52,657 nt of DNA from Gonium pectorale. Lineage: Eukaryota; Chlorophyta; Chlorophyceae; Chlamydomonadales; Volvocaceae. The notes beneath the pieces are model-generated. The model worked only from the letters and a program-made list of their open reading frames with translations. It searched no databases and had not been told where the DNA came from. The stretch spans positions 487,101 through 539,757 of the forward strand of contig LSYV01000045.1 of the NCBI GenBank assembly GCA_001584585.1. The letters run 5' to 3'. Below, in pieces: positions 35,446-46,100 of the stretch (position 1 is the first letter of the stretch; the number at the start of each line of letters is the position of its first letter). Position numbers and translations under genes: made by a program.

Positions 35446-37319
35446 ATGATGGCTGCTAACTTCTCCTTTCCGCGTGTCCACAAGGCGGCTTGCTCGCCAC
35501 TATCTGCACACTCTCTGCGCCGCAACGGGCTGGTGCGCATGCTCCCGCCTTGCGCTGCGGGGAACGGAACCGGCAATCGCGTTGTAAGGAAGTTCCACTA
35601 CTTCGACCCGGAGACCCTTGAGGTGCACGAGGTGGTAGCCAAGCCAAGCTCTAGCGCTCCCAAAGGGTGCGTTGGTGTCGGTTGCTGCCTGCCTGGTCGA
35701 CCGTGACGGAAAAGCCCCGCACGCGGTCCCGTCCTCAGGTTGCTGAACTCCTCTCCTTCTTTCACCGCTGCAGGACCCTCGCTCCAAGCAACAACAGCCA
35801 CAGCAACTCAAACGGGTTGCCCAGCTTCTTCCCATCGTCGTTGGCGCACTCCAACGGGCACCAAGCCTCGTCGACGCAGGCAAGCCGAGAATTATCTTTT
35901 GCATGCTCGATAGGACCTGCGCTTCTCGGGGCCCTATCTCACCCGATTGAAATCTTGCAGTTGACACACGCTCGGGACTCTACAAGAGACCTTCAGCGGC
36001 TATCGACACAGCTGGAAGAAGCCCGCTCAGCTGTTGTGAAGCTACAGCAGTATGAAATTCTCTACAAGGAGTCACGCATGCGTGCAAAGCAAATGCAGGC
36101 AGAGGTTACGTCGCTGCAGGTGGGCGACATGAAACGTACACAGCCGGGACGTAGGGGGCTGGAGGTGTGAGGGGGGTTTGGCAAGGGAGGCTGGGTTTCG
36201 ACTCGGGACGTGCGGCTGCATGTGGCGAAATTGGTGCCGCTTCTGTCCAAGCGTTGCCGCTGGCGTTGCCGCCGTCGTTGCCGCTGGCGTGATGCCTTAT
36301 ATCACACTTTTTGTATTTCCCCTGGCCACACACATAGCTTCACCCTGCCTTCTCTATGCTATCTTCCCGCTCAACCCGTCTGTCCTACGTGGACGATGCG
36401 CCAGCATGGAGCCTCTTTCTATCAACAGGTGCCACCCTATCTGATTGCTGCCCACATCCAATGCATCCTAACCTCTCTGCAGCAACTACTCGCCGACAAG
36501 GACGCAGAGCTGGCCCGGCAATACCGGCGGATGGAGGTGGAGGCCAGCGAGCGGAGCGGGCTTCGCTCGCAGTTTAGCACCGCAATAGACGAGGTGAAGG
36601 CGCTCCGGAACGAGCTGGAGGAGGCGCGGCAGGCGATGCTGGAGCTCAAGGTGAGCATTTGGGATACGACGGGCTGGTCTGGATTAGCATATGCATGAGC
36701 GGGGTTGAAATGGGTTGTTGGGTTTGTTGACCGTAACAGAGAGCAACAAGGCGAGGTGGGTCAACGTAGGCGGACTAAGTGCGGTGGAGCACAGGGGCGG
36801 TGCGGCTCCGATAGGAACGTTACTGGCTTTGGGAATGATAACAAGGGCGAGGAGTAGCGAATGCACGGGTGACAGTAGGGGTTGCACGTGCAGACATCGA
36901 AGTGAAGGGTACATACGGGTCAGTGGTTGTGGCTCTGATTGAATCCAGGACGTGGATAGGAAGAGGATTTGTTGCGGGCATGCGGGCTTGGTAGCGAAGG
37001 GGAAACGTGAATATGGAGCAAATAATCTGCAGCGTATCGCTGGCATCGACAGGCCATCTGTTTCACTGCTATCCTATGCAGTCCAGCCAAGTGTCAATAT
37101 TTGCATCCTGCCCCTCTTCCCCAGGGTGTCATCCCACCCAACGTGACCCTGCGCCGCGGGTTGCGACACTCGGGTCTGCTCGAGGAAGGCAGCGCATCAG
37201 GCGCCGGCGCCGACGGCTCGCAGCAGGACGTGCTAAGCAGCCTGCAGGGCCTGGCTAAACAGCTGGCGGAGGGCATGGAGCATGAGGTTTCCACAATGTT
37301 CGGCCGGGAGGCGGCATGA
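35446..37319 (+). CDS. Coiled-coil protein of unknown function, likely organelle-targeted
   Basis: Four exons: 35446-35666, 35774-36119, 36483-36650 and 37125-37319 (930 nt, 309 residues). Phases close, with a Gly codon split over intron 1. The first 35 residues are rich in Ala, Ser, Arg and Leu with almost no acidic residues, as in transit peptides. A short conserved-looking block follows (RKFHYFDPETLEVHEVV, about 48-64), then a Ser/Asn-rich linker. A coiled coil runs over about residues 128-245 (RDLQRLSTQLEEARSAVVKL; LLADKDAELARQYRRMEVE). The C-terminal piece has GVIPPNVTLRRGLRHSG and ends in an amphipathic helix. I do not recognise the family. Within exon 2, 35880-35960 could be an in-frame GC-AG intron (CAG|GCAAGC ... 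TTGCAG), which would remove 27 residues including a hydrophobic patch. No TGTAA signal was seen after the stop. Confidence 0.75.
36251..36286. repeat. 12-bp tandem repeat, three units
   Basis: Three 12-bp units close to GCGTTGCCGCTG occur head to tail in the intron between the second and third exons of the coiled-coil gene. Confidence 0.75.
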
Positions 37320-39357
37320 GGCAGGACAAGCAGAGGACGGGATGGGGACTGCAACGCTTTTTAGCGGCCATGAGGAGGGCCTGCTGGCGGGCCTGAGGCC
37401 GCAGGCTTGCGATGGCGCAGGCTGGCATGCCGGGCACAGTCTGTCCCCTTCAAGCCGTCCCTGGGCTGAGAGACCGAAGAGGCCATGTCTAGCGTTGCGT
37501 GCATAGCGGTACCTTCCGGCACTGTCTGGTGCGTTTGGCGCCGCGTGAGCCGTGGCGGTTCCTGGGTCCTCGCGTTTAGGTGTGTTTTGCAGTGACGCGT
37601 CCAGTTTGTAGGTGTGGTGTTTACAGCTGCGTTTGGTATAGGGTTTCTCGCCCGGTCGGTGCGAATTACGAGCCGGTGACGGGTTCGACCTGCCGATGTG
37701 GATCTCATGCGGATCCGTCCCCGTATTGATAGTGCGGTATCTCTTCTACGTCGAGAAGATTTACTAGCAACCAAGCCCAGCAACGGCTAGCGGTCCAAGT
37801 ACGTACGCAAATTAGGTACGGATGGCGCGTGGTCGAACTTCTTTCCTATTTTGTTACTGCCTTCGTGTCATTTGAGAGCACTGACGTGTGTCTGTGGTCA
37901 ATCAAGAGCCGAGCTCGATACTCTTGGAGCCAGGCCCACCCCAGTGTCCATCCTTCCAGCAGCTACCTCCGTCGCTGCCGGCGGGCGGGCAGGTTGGTTA
38001 GGTCGCAGTACGTACGGTACGTGATGGCAGTGGGGTGCTGGGGCCGGGTCGTGAGGGCGAGATGAGGTTGTGGCGCCTGCTGCCTTGGGCATGCCTATGG
38101 AGCCCTGGCACTGCGTCCGCGTGGCTTAGCGCCTGTGTGTCTGTGCGTCCTGTACAGTACGACGTTTAGTAAGTTTGGGTGAGAGGCGCACGGATATGAC
38201 ATGCATGTTGGCGCATGGTTTGCACAGTGAGGTGCAGTACAAGGTCTGTTGCAGAGGGCGCAGCGGCCGTGAGTTTGGGGAGAACCGTAGTGGATGGGGA
38301 AGCCAGGAGAGGAGGGCGGGCGGCGACCCTAGTGTGGCCGCCGGATGTCCTCCACCGCGAGTGCGCGGGCTGTGGCGGCGACTTGCTGCTTGAGCCGTTG
38401 CACGGTCTGCTCCTAGCCCGTGTTGGGCGGTCTGATTTATACGTATGTCAGCGCAGAGTTCTGGGTGCGGCGGGTGGCGCGGGGCGATGAACAGCGGGCA
38501 TGGGGCATTGTTTGAGGCCCCATGCCTTCAGCTGGCCCTTTCCCATCCCTGTGCAACATTGGACGCAGAGGTCTTAGTTCAGCATCAAGAGCTGGGCACG
38601 TCCTATCGGCCTGTTCGAGCTGTGCTTGTTGGTATAGTTGAACCAAGATTTGTATGCCGTCCGCCCTAGGTAGCTGTTGTGGCAGGTGTTGGGGTCTTCA
38701 CGCCTCCCGCTGGGCCGCAATACCGTAGGGAGAGCACGCAATATGACGCCGCAGGTGTGAGGCTCCCCCGCGCGGAGGGGGGGGGTCCACGGGGATGGCG
38801 GCTTATGGGTCTGGTTGTTCGCCACGGGGGGCCATGCGCCCTGAGAAGCCCATGTAAGAAAGCAACGTTGTCGTGGCTATTCTATCATCGGTCCTGGGGT
38901 TAGGACGGGTGGCCCCAAGGCTACATCTGTGTTAGGGCAGCTGCAGCCTCAGGCTGATGCTCTTCGAGCGGATATTTACACGATGGTCAAATCAACGCAT
39001 CGGAACAACGTGGTGGCATAGATAGCTGAAATCCTGAAAGCGTATCGCTCCGGGGAATTACGGGGATTGCCAACTTGTGCGACTACCGAAGCGGTTTCTA
39101 GCCTAGGTCATTTTGTGCGCGCCGTATTGCCGTACTGCCGCCCGTCTGCCAAGTCCTGGTCATATACCTGATCCATCTTTCTGATCTTCCGTGCCAGCAC
39201 CACCGCGGTTTGCAGAGCGTCTTGAGTATTTTGTCTTGGTACTTTGTCTTGGTGGTTATGAGGTTTGAGACGCAATGTATGTTATCGATATCATAGGCAG
39301 TAATAAATTCATTGTATTCCAACCAGTCCTGTGAAGAAACCGTGGTGCTCGCAAGAG
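37320..39357. other. Intergenic region
   Basis: No gene is recognised in 2 kb. The last 250 bases (about 39100-39357) are clearly AT-richer than the surroundings and contain a direct duplication of TTTGTCTTGGT near 39230-39252. This is the likely promoter zone of the acetyltransferase gene. Confidence 0.45.
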
Positions 39358-40551
39358 ATGGGGGCATCATCGTCGCCACAGGGCGCCACAAGGCCTGCAA
39401 ATACCGATAAACTCTCTGCTTCTACCGAAGACATATCTATTAGGCCAATCGAGCCCGAGGACGAGCTGGACATCCTCGACATGTGGCTGAGGGGTTGGGA
39501 GCCAACTCTGGCAGCTATGGGCCCTCGCATCTGGTCAAAATGGACCCGTTACGCGGGCCTCGTGACCTTGACCGGCCTTGGGGGCCTCGCAGCCGCCTCT
39601 GCGCTGCTATTCCTAGTCTCCCGCTCCGACGCCTCTGCGACCTACGTAACACGCCGCAGCGGCACCGCGAGCCTGGCGACGAGCGCGCTCCATTCTCTGC
39701 CCAAATGGGGCTCCACCCTCGCCGCAGCGGTGACGGCGCCATGGCTGTCTATGCGCCTGGCTCCGGAGCGCTTCCGGAAACCCGTGCTTCGGTCGTACGC
39801 GCTCCGCTTTATCCGCCGCGAATTCAAGGACATGTGGTCCCTGCACGCCTGCTGGACCCGGCCCGCGGCGGGTCGGGAGTTCTGGGTGGCGGAGCTGCGC
39901 GGCAGCGGCCAGGTGGTGGGCGGGGGGGCCATCAAGGCGGGCGCAGCGCTACGGCCGCTACAGCCGCGGCCAGCACCGCTGGCGCCCGGGACAGGTGCTG
40001 CGGCTCTGGCGGCGGCGGCGGCGGCGGAGGGCACTGAGGAGGCCTGCGCAGTGATGGAGCACGACCATCAGCACATCCGGGACAGTGAAACCGAGGGCGC
40101 GGGCGCCGGCAGCGCACATCCCGACATTGGCGCATCTGGTACCAGCGGTGTGGCCATGATCGGTGGCGGGGCCGCCGTTCGTCGCCGCCAGGGGATTCCG
40201 GCCAGGGAACACCAACTTTCGGCGGCTGAGCCGGAAGAGGCCGCCGGCTTCACACCGTCGGACGTCAAGCACCACGGGCCGCTGGAGGCAACCGACGCTC
40301 TGCTGTTCCGCATGGTGGTTGACGACCGTTTTCGGCGCCGCGGCGTCGGCCGGGCGCTAATGGAGCGACTGATGGCTCGAGTGGAGGAGGTGGGGGCGCG
40401 GCGGTTGATCCTGTCAACCGCGAACCCCCAGGCGGTTGCGTTCTACGTGTCGTGCGGCTTCCAGGGTCCCTCGGGGCCATTCGGGAACGTCCTATCACGA
40501 CAGCTGGGGCCATCAGCGGCTAATGGTGAGGTGCTGCAAGCAGGACGTTGA
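39358..40551 (+). CDS. Membrane-associated GNAT N-acetyltransferase, NAT8-like
   Basis: A single-exon frame of 397 residues starting at the first in-frame ATG. The N-terminus has the GNAT entry strand (ISIRPIEPEDE) followed by a helix. A hydrophobic membrane segment spans about residues 66-87 (LVTLTGLGGLAAASALLFLV), the arrangement of NAT8/camello proteins. FWVAELRGSGQVVGGGAI (from residue 175) gives the central strands. The acetyl-CoA binding motif A is RRRGVGRALMERL (from residue 326), followed by LILSTANPQAVAFYVSCGF. About 120 residues of Ala/Gly-rich, probably disordered sequence are inserted between the central strands and motif A, which NAT8 proteins lack. The acetyl acceptor cannot be read from sequence. 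The lack of introns is unusual next to its intron-rich neighbours. Confidence 0.85.
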   Translation: MGASSSPQGATRPANTDKLSASTEDISIRPIEPEDELDILDMWLRGWEPTLAAMGPRIWSKWTRYAGLVTLTGLGGLAAASALLFLVSRSDASATYVTRRSGTASLATSALHSLPKWGSTLAAAVTAPWLSMRLAPERFRKPVLRSYALRFIRREFKDMWSLHACWTRPAAGREFWVAELRGSGQVVGGGAIKAGAALRPLQPRPAPLAPGTGAAALAAAAAAEGTEEACAVMEHDHQHIRDSETEGAGAGSAHPDIGASGTSGVAMIGGGAAVRRRQGIPAREHQLSAAEPEEAAGFTPSDVKHHGPLEATDALLFRMVVDDRFRRRGVGRALMERLMARVEEVGARRLILSTANPQAVAFYVSCGFQGPSGPFGNVLSRQLGPSAANGEVLQAGR

Positions 40552-42796
40552 GGATGCGTGGGGCCGCAAATGGCCAGGCGTTGACTTCTTGGGTAAAGGA
40601 GCACGCCGCGAGGGGGCTAAGTGACTGAAAACGTGCGTTGGAATATAGCGAGGGGTGCCTTACGGTGCCGTGTTGCGGATACGAGCACAAGCCCGTTGCA
40701 CACTGTCCATTCATGCATTAATGGTATGGCTGCGATTGCTGAATTCTTTATTGCTTCGCTTTTCTCTTTTGCATGAGAGCAGAAACGCGGTGTGGGAGTG
40801 AACGGTGTCGCCGCACCTGCGAGCTGCCGCCGCCGCCGCCGTGGGCAAGGCAGGTGCCATTTTCCGGAGGAGGTATACGAGGCTATCCTTGCCTGCCACC
40901 CCACGCTCTCCCCGAACGCCCCCAAAGGCCCTGGAACGGTCTCAGGAGTGAGGCATCGTACGGCGCACGGCGACGTACTCTCGGCGCACCCGTCACCCGC
41001 AGGGTGCCCGCTTTCCCCCTGGTGCACCCTACGCACCACTGGCGCCCTCCCAGCGCGCATGGCCCGCTGGCATTCTTGACATTGCAGCTATTTATTGCTG
41101 TCACGCTATGGCGCATCGCGTGCGATTCGTGTGCCTGTCCCCACTCCCCAGGGTTTGTGCCCGGCAGTGCCACGTTAGTGGGTATGCTGGGCGCAGATGC
41201 ATGTGTGAGCGATTACTTGCGTGTATTGTGCAGACTGTGGCGAGCACAGTTTGGCCTTGGACATCTTGGAATGGGTCGCTTGCGCGTTGCGGGGCGTAGG
41301 CTTTGAGCGTGCGGACGTGCTTGTTTTGCGTGTCCTTAGGAGCGAGGCTGGTTTGAGTTGAATGAAGTAATAGCTGTCCGGCAGTTCAGGCTGATGGACA
41401 CCTGTCCTGTTGCGGTGCGAGATGTTGCCTTCGCATACTCCATCTTGGATAGCCCTGCATGTGCGTGCGCTCGGGGCTACAGCCTATCCATCGGCATCAT
41501 GCTGTGCGTCGCGAAGGCCCAGGCCGCTCTGCTGTGTCGAGGCGGGCCAGGTGTCCGTTGAATGTTGACAGGCTCACTGCCGGGCGCCATCGCAAAAATA
41601 TGGAAGTGAAGCATCGCTCATCTTGTCCCTCGCTTTCTGTGACCGTCAACCTGCCAAGAGCATCAATCCCAAGCGCTTGCTTCGACGACTCGATGCAAGC
41701 CAGCCTCCTTCCCAGTCCGCTTCCCGTTACTTGTCCTCCGTTGCGTTCCTCCCATCTTTGTGCGTGGCTATGCCAGCGGTCAACAAGAAGTCCTTTACGC
41801 GTCCTGCGGCTCCTGCCACGATAAAAACCGCATCTCTTTCAAGTATTGACTAAGGCACGCCTTGCCGAGGAAGACACCCAGGATGTTGGTGTATTCGGTT
41901 CGATCAGGCTGATCAGGGGAGATTCCGATACTCAGCCCGTCTGCTCGTATACCTCGCCCGCCATGCCTTTCACTCGGCGCCCTGCTGGAAACATCACACC
42001 CTCGGGTGTGTATGTCCGTAGGGGCTGCCTTCCCCGTTTCACAGCCTTGTGTTACGACCCCTTCTGCCTGCGGTCGTGCCACTCCGGGACTCATACCTGA
42101 AATATGTGTGTTGAAAAGTGTAAATAAAATGATAAGCGATTCTGGTGAGCCGGTGCCTCGGATACCCTCAAGAGGCCATCAATTCTGTCGGCTAACAGGC
42201 GTTTTGACCTATACGTCACATGGCGTGAAAGTTGATCACGGGGCATTTGTGGCGAGGTGTGGGCTGACGGGATTCAGAAATGCAGTGCCGTTCGGGGGGC
42301 GTGCCGTGGGTCCAAGGATGGGATGTATAGGATGTATGCAGTGCCGAACAGGGAACTCGCAGCCTGGGGACGGTTAGCCAGTTTTATGGTCCTGGTGACT
42401 TTTGGTTGGTGACGGTAGTGCTCGACCAGGGTCTCGAACGCCTCTCCCCTGTGCTCGACACTGCTCAACGGCCAGGCACTGTGCGCGGCACCCCAACGTG
42501 AGTCGCTGGAGACATTCCTTGTAACCATCCCCTCATCCGCGTACCCTGAAGCTTTGTATCAGGTCCTTACGGAATTTGGACAGTACGAGTCTGACGCGCG
42601 GCTACAAGGCGCTAGTACAAGTGCATTTAGCAGACGCTTGTCTGCGAGATGTCATAGTAGATAATTAGAAGTACCATGTTGGAAAGGAGCTATTGTGGAC
42701 CTTTCCATCCGATTTGCCTGCGGCCCGGTTATCCTGAGTACAATGCGCATATTACGAACTACTGATCCAACTTTAATCATTGGAACTCGTACGCAA
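40552..42796. other. Intergenic region
   Basis: No gene is recognised. A TGTAAATAAAA motif at about 42118-42128 would be a good polyadenylation signal, but the only upstream plus-strand gene ends 1.6 kb away. The motif TGTGTGTTGAAA, also seen in introns of other genes here, lies just before it at about 42105. Confidence 0.4.
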
Positions 42797-43074
42797 ATGG
42801 CAGTGTGGTCGTCATGGAGCGCCACCCTTGTCGCGCTGATCCTTGCGCAACACACGACGTTTATTCTCGGAAGATCTGTAGTAGCCGTGTCAGGACGAGG
42901 TATGCAGCGGTTGCGGCTTCTTAATCACTTATGGTGCTGTCGCCGGGGCCATCAGCCTCACGTTACACTGAGGACTATCTGATGCTTTAATGTATATGTG
43001 AGATGATTAGGTATGCGCCGCATGGGCCCCTGCTGCACCACGGGTTTGGCACCCTCACCCTCACCCTCACCCTT

Positions 43075-43112
<38 letters not shown>

Positions 43113-46100
43113 CCTTGCCCTGAAACTTGCGACACTCGTGCCATTCAGATATAGCCGCTGCTGTAGCGGATCCGACTGTGGACACGGCGCACATTCTGGA
43201 CGACCTGACATTGTCAGAGAGCGACTGGGACGCCTTCCGCACGCCCGTGCTGCTCACACGTAACTTCACGATTGTCAGCAATGGCTCCACAACTAGGCCA
43301 GGAACCCGGCCACTGTTGAACATGTCCTTACTCCGGGACAAGGCACGTAATCGGTTATCGGTTCCCGCCACGTTCGGGGGCTTTTGTGTGAATCCACATG
43401 CTCATCCCTGGCCGGCGGCTGGGACGTCGGGCGGGCGTCAGGTCTCTCTATTGCGTAGTATGAGGGTTTGCGTAAGCATATGGGATGCCCGGCCGGCCGG
43501 TGGTGAAAAAGGGGGGCAGGGACAGAGATGAGTGCAGGCCCTGCTGTCCGCACCCGCCCCCGCTGCACATGGGTCATGTTATCTCGCCACTGCTTTCGCT
43601 GCGACACACAACCGCCGCCAGCCCCATCGCCAGGCACATCACATGCGCTGCTGCCTGAAGGATAAGTTCCCCGCGCAGATTCGGCTGGGCAACGGCACGC
43701 AACTATCCTTCCGCGGCCTCGTGCTCGACGGCTTGATGAACGGCAACGTCAATGTGGCACCGCGCCTGGACCTGTTGGCGCGTAACCCTCCAGGAACGAT
43801 TGCGACGGCGAGTATCGTAGACTGCATGTTCCTCATAGGTAGGCGAGGCAGTGGGCGTGCTGTCGCGTCCCGGCCAGCAGCTTTGCTACGCGTTGATGTC
43901 GCCAGAGTTCCGCACCCATGCTTGGGTATGCATGCAAAGACGACCCCCATCCAGCTCCTGTGTGCGCGGCCACCGTCTGGCTGACGACGGCCCTGGTGAC
44001 CGCCTGCATAGAAGAGCGCAGTGCGTGATCGGTCATGCCTGGGATGCATCGCTCTCCGCTTCCACTGCAGGTATCTGCTACCCGATTGACATCCAGGAAC
44101 GGGTGCGTTGGGGGAAGGGGCGGAGGATGTGTGCCTGCCACTGCCCGGCTGTTCACTGCCGGGCCTCGGTGGGCGGAGCGGCTGCCAAGCATAAGGGCAA
44201 CTGGACTCGTGACTTGCCCTCCTAAATGGCACAGAGGCAAACAAAACGCGTGGTCGTCAAAGCTTCTTTCCGAAGCCTCCTCAGCTACAGGGTCCGCGCC
44301 CCTACCTCCCCTGCTCCTCCCCGCCCCACCCATCTCTGGAACTGTTAGGCCCTGGAAGAGTACCCCCGCGCCCCGTGGCTGCCGGGAACACAGACCCATC
44401 GGCGGCTGACCCAGCCGGGCTGCATCAATGTGACCGGCCTCTCGCAACAGGCAGGTGGACGTTGCGCCGTAGGCCTTCATGCTAGTGCGTCGGTCTGATT
44501 GTGCCAAGCTGCCGTACTGCCAGTACCGATGACCCAAAACCTTGTCATTCTGCTTATTTTGATGCTCTTTCTCTCTCCAGGCCGCATACGCTGTGCCCCC
44601 GGAGCGCCGCTGCTGGGTCTCCTACGGTGAGCTGGTGGACGTGGCTGGGATGGCGTTTGAGCTTGACGCCAACCAGAAGCAGGTGAAAGAGCTGCTTGCT
44701 GGGTGGGTTCCCGGGATGTCGTTGGTTGGCTGGCACGTGCTAGGTGGGAAATTGAGTTGGCGTGCGTTTATGTGTGCTGCGCTGCTGGGAGGGCGACCAG
44801 GGTCGCGAAGTGCCGCTACTGGATGGGGGACGTATCAGCGGAGCACGCGGCCTCCAATCTCTCCGTTCCGTTTCATGCAACCGGGCGTCAGCCAGCAGCC
44901 GGAGGGATGCCCAGCAGCCCTCGTGGGGACAGCATGCGTGATGGACAAGGTTGAGGCGCATGCATTGCGGAGACGGGCGCGTGAGAGGGGTGCGCGACAG
45001 CCGCAGCGCTGGGGCAGAACCCCCACAACACCGCAATGTGCCCACAGTAAGGGCGTTGCTAACTAAAGCCGTGCATCCTTCAGGTGCCAACCAACTATGC
45101 AATGCATGTGCTCACGTCAAACTACGCGTGCGTGGATCAGCTGAGCTACGAATGCCTCGCTGCTCTTGGGGTGATCGGCTGCATCACGTCGTACATCATA
45201 GCCTTTCACCAGCCATCACTGCCGCCGGGTTTGGACTTGGGTGCCAAGCTGGCACCGCCTCCGCCCCTGCAGCCGTCGTTCATCGATGGCAGCGGCAGTA
45301 GAGGTGGTGTCCATAGTGGCGGTGCTGGCGGTGGCGTGAACACCGCGGCCCTGGGCGGCGGCATCGGTGGAGCGCTGGGAGGTACGTGGCCGGAGATACG
45401 AGGGCGTCGGGCATTGGGCAAGTACGGTAGGTAGACGCCAATAAGCGTCATTGGCACATGACCCGTTATGCTCGGCCAAGTTCTTCTGCTGTGTAAGGCA
45501 GTAAACTATTCCCTGTGGCTACTGCAGACAGCGGACAATGCCGGCTTTGGATGTCTCCACCCGCAGGTGCAGTGTTGGTGGCTGTGGCTGCCGCCATCGC
45601 CCTGTGGCGACAACAGCGCCGCCGGAAGCAGCAGCAGTTGCAGGGCGTGTGTACGGCGCACGGAAACGACCTGTGGGTCTCTATGAACGGTCCAAGCGCA
45701 GTTTTAAGCGAGGGTGACTGCGAGAAGGCAGAGCGGCAAGCAAGCAGCCAAACAGAATTGCGGCAGCAGGGGGATAAGCAGTGTAACGGTGGGAGTGGAG
45801 CGCTAACGGCCCAGGCGAGCGCATCGTCCATTAACATTGAAAAGGCGAGGAGCACGAGGAGTGCCCACCAGCGAGGTCAGAAGCTTCCGGAGAGGGCAGT
45901 GGTGGCCGGCGGCAAGGTGTGCGAGGCCGCACGTGGGGACGCCACTCGGCTCAACTCCGACGCATCCACCCTGCCCCTCTCAGAGGCCTCTGGCTCTCTT
46001 CTGCTGGCCCCAGTTACCCCGCTGACCCCCCCACGTCCCGATGTCTTCCTCGAAGCCCGACTGGGCCATGAGATCACGCTTCTGCCGACCGTGCTCGGAA

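Noticed and set aside
37620..37710. GGTTCGA-like T-loop suggesting a tRNA gene.
   Set aside because: The flanking bases do not form a 5-bp T stem, and no matching acceptor or anticodon arms were found.
43050..43117. Interstitial telomere.
   Set aside because: The unit is CCCTCA, not the CCCTAAAA complement of the algal telomere repeat, so it is called a microsatellite.
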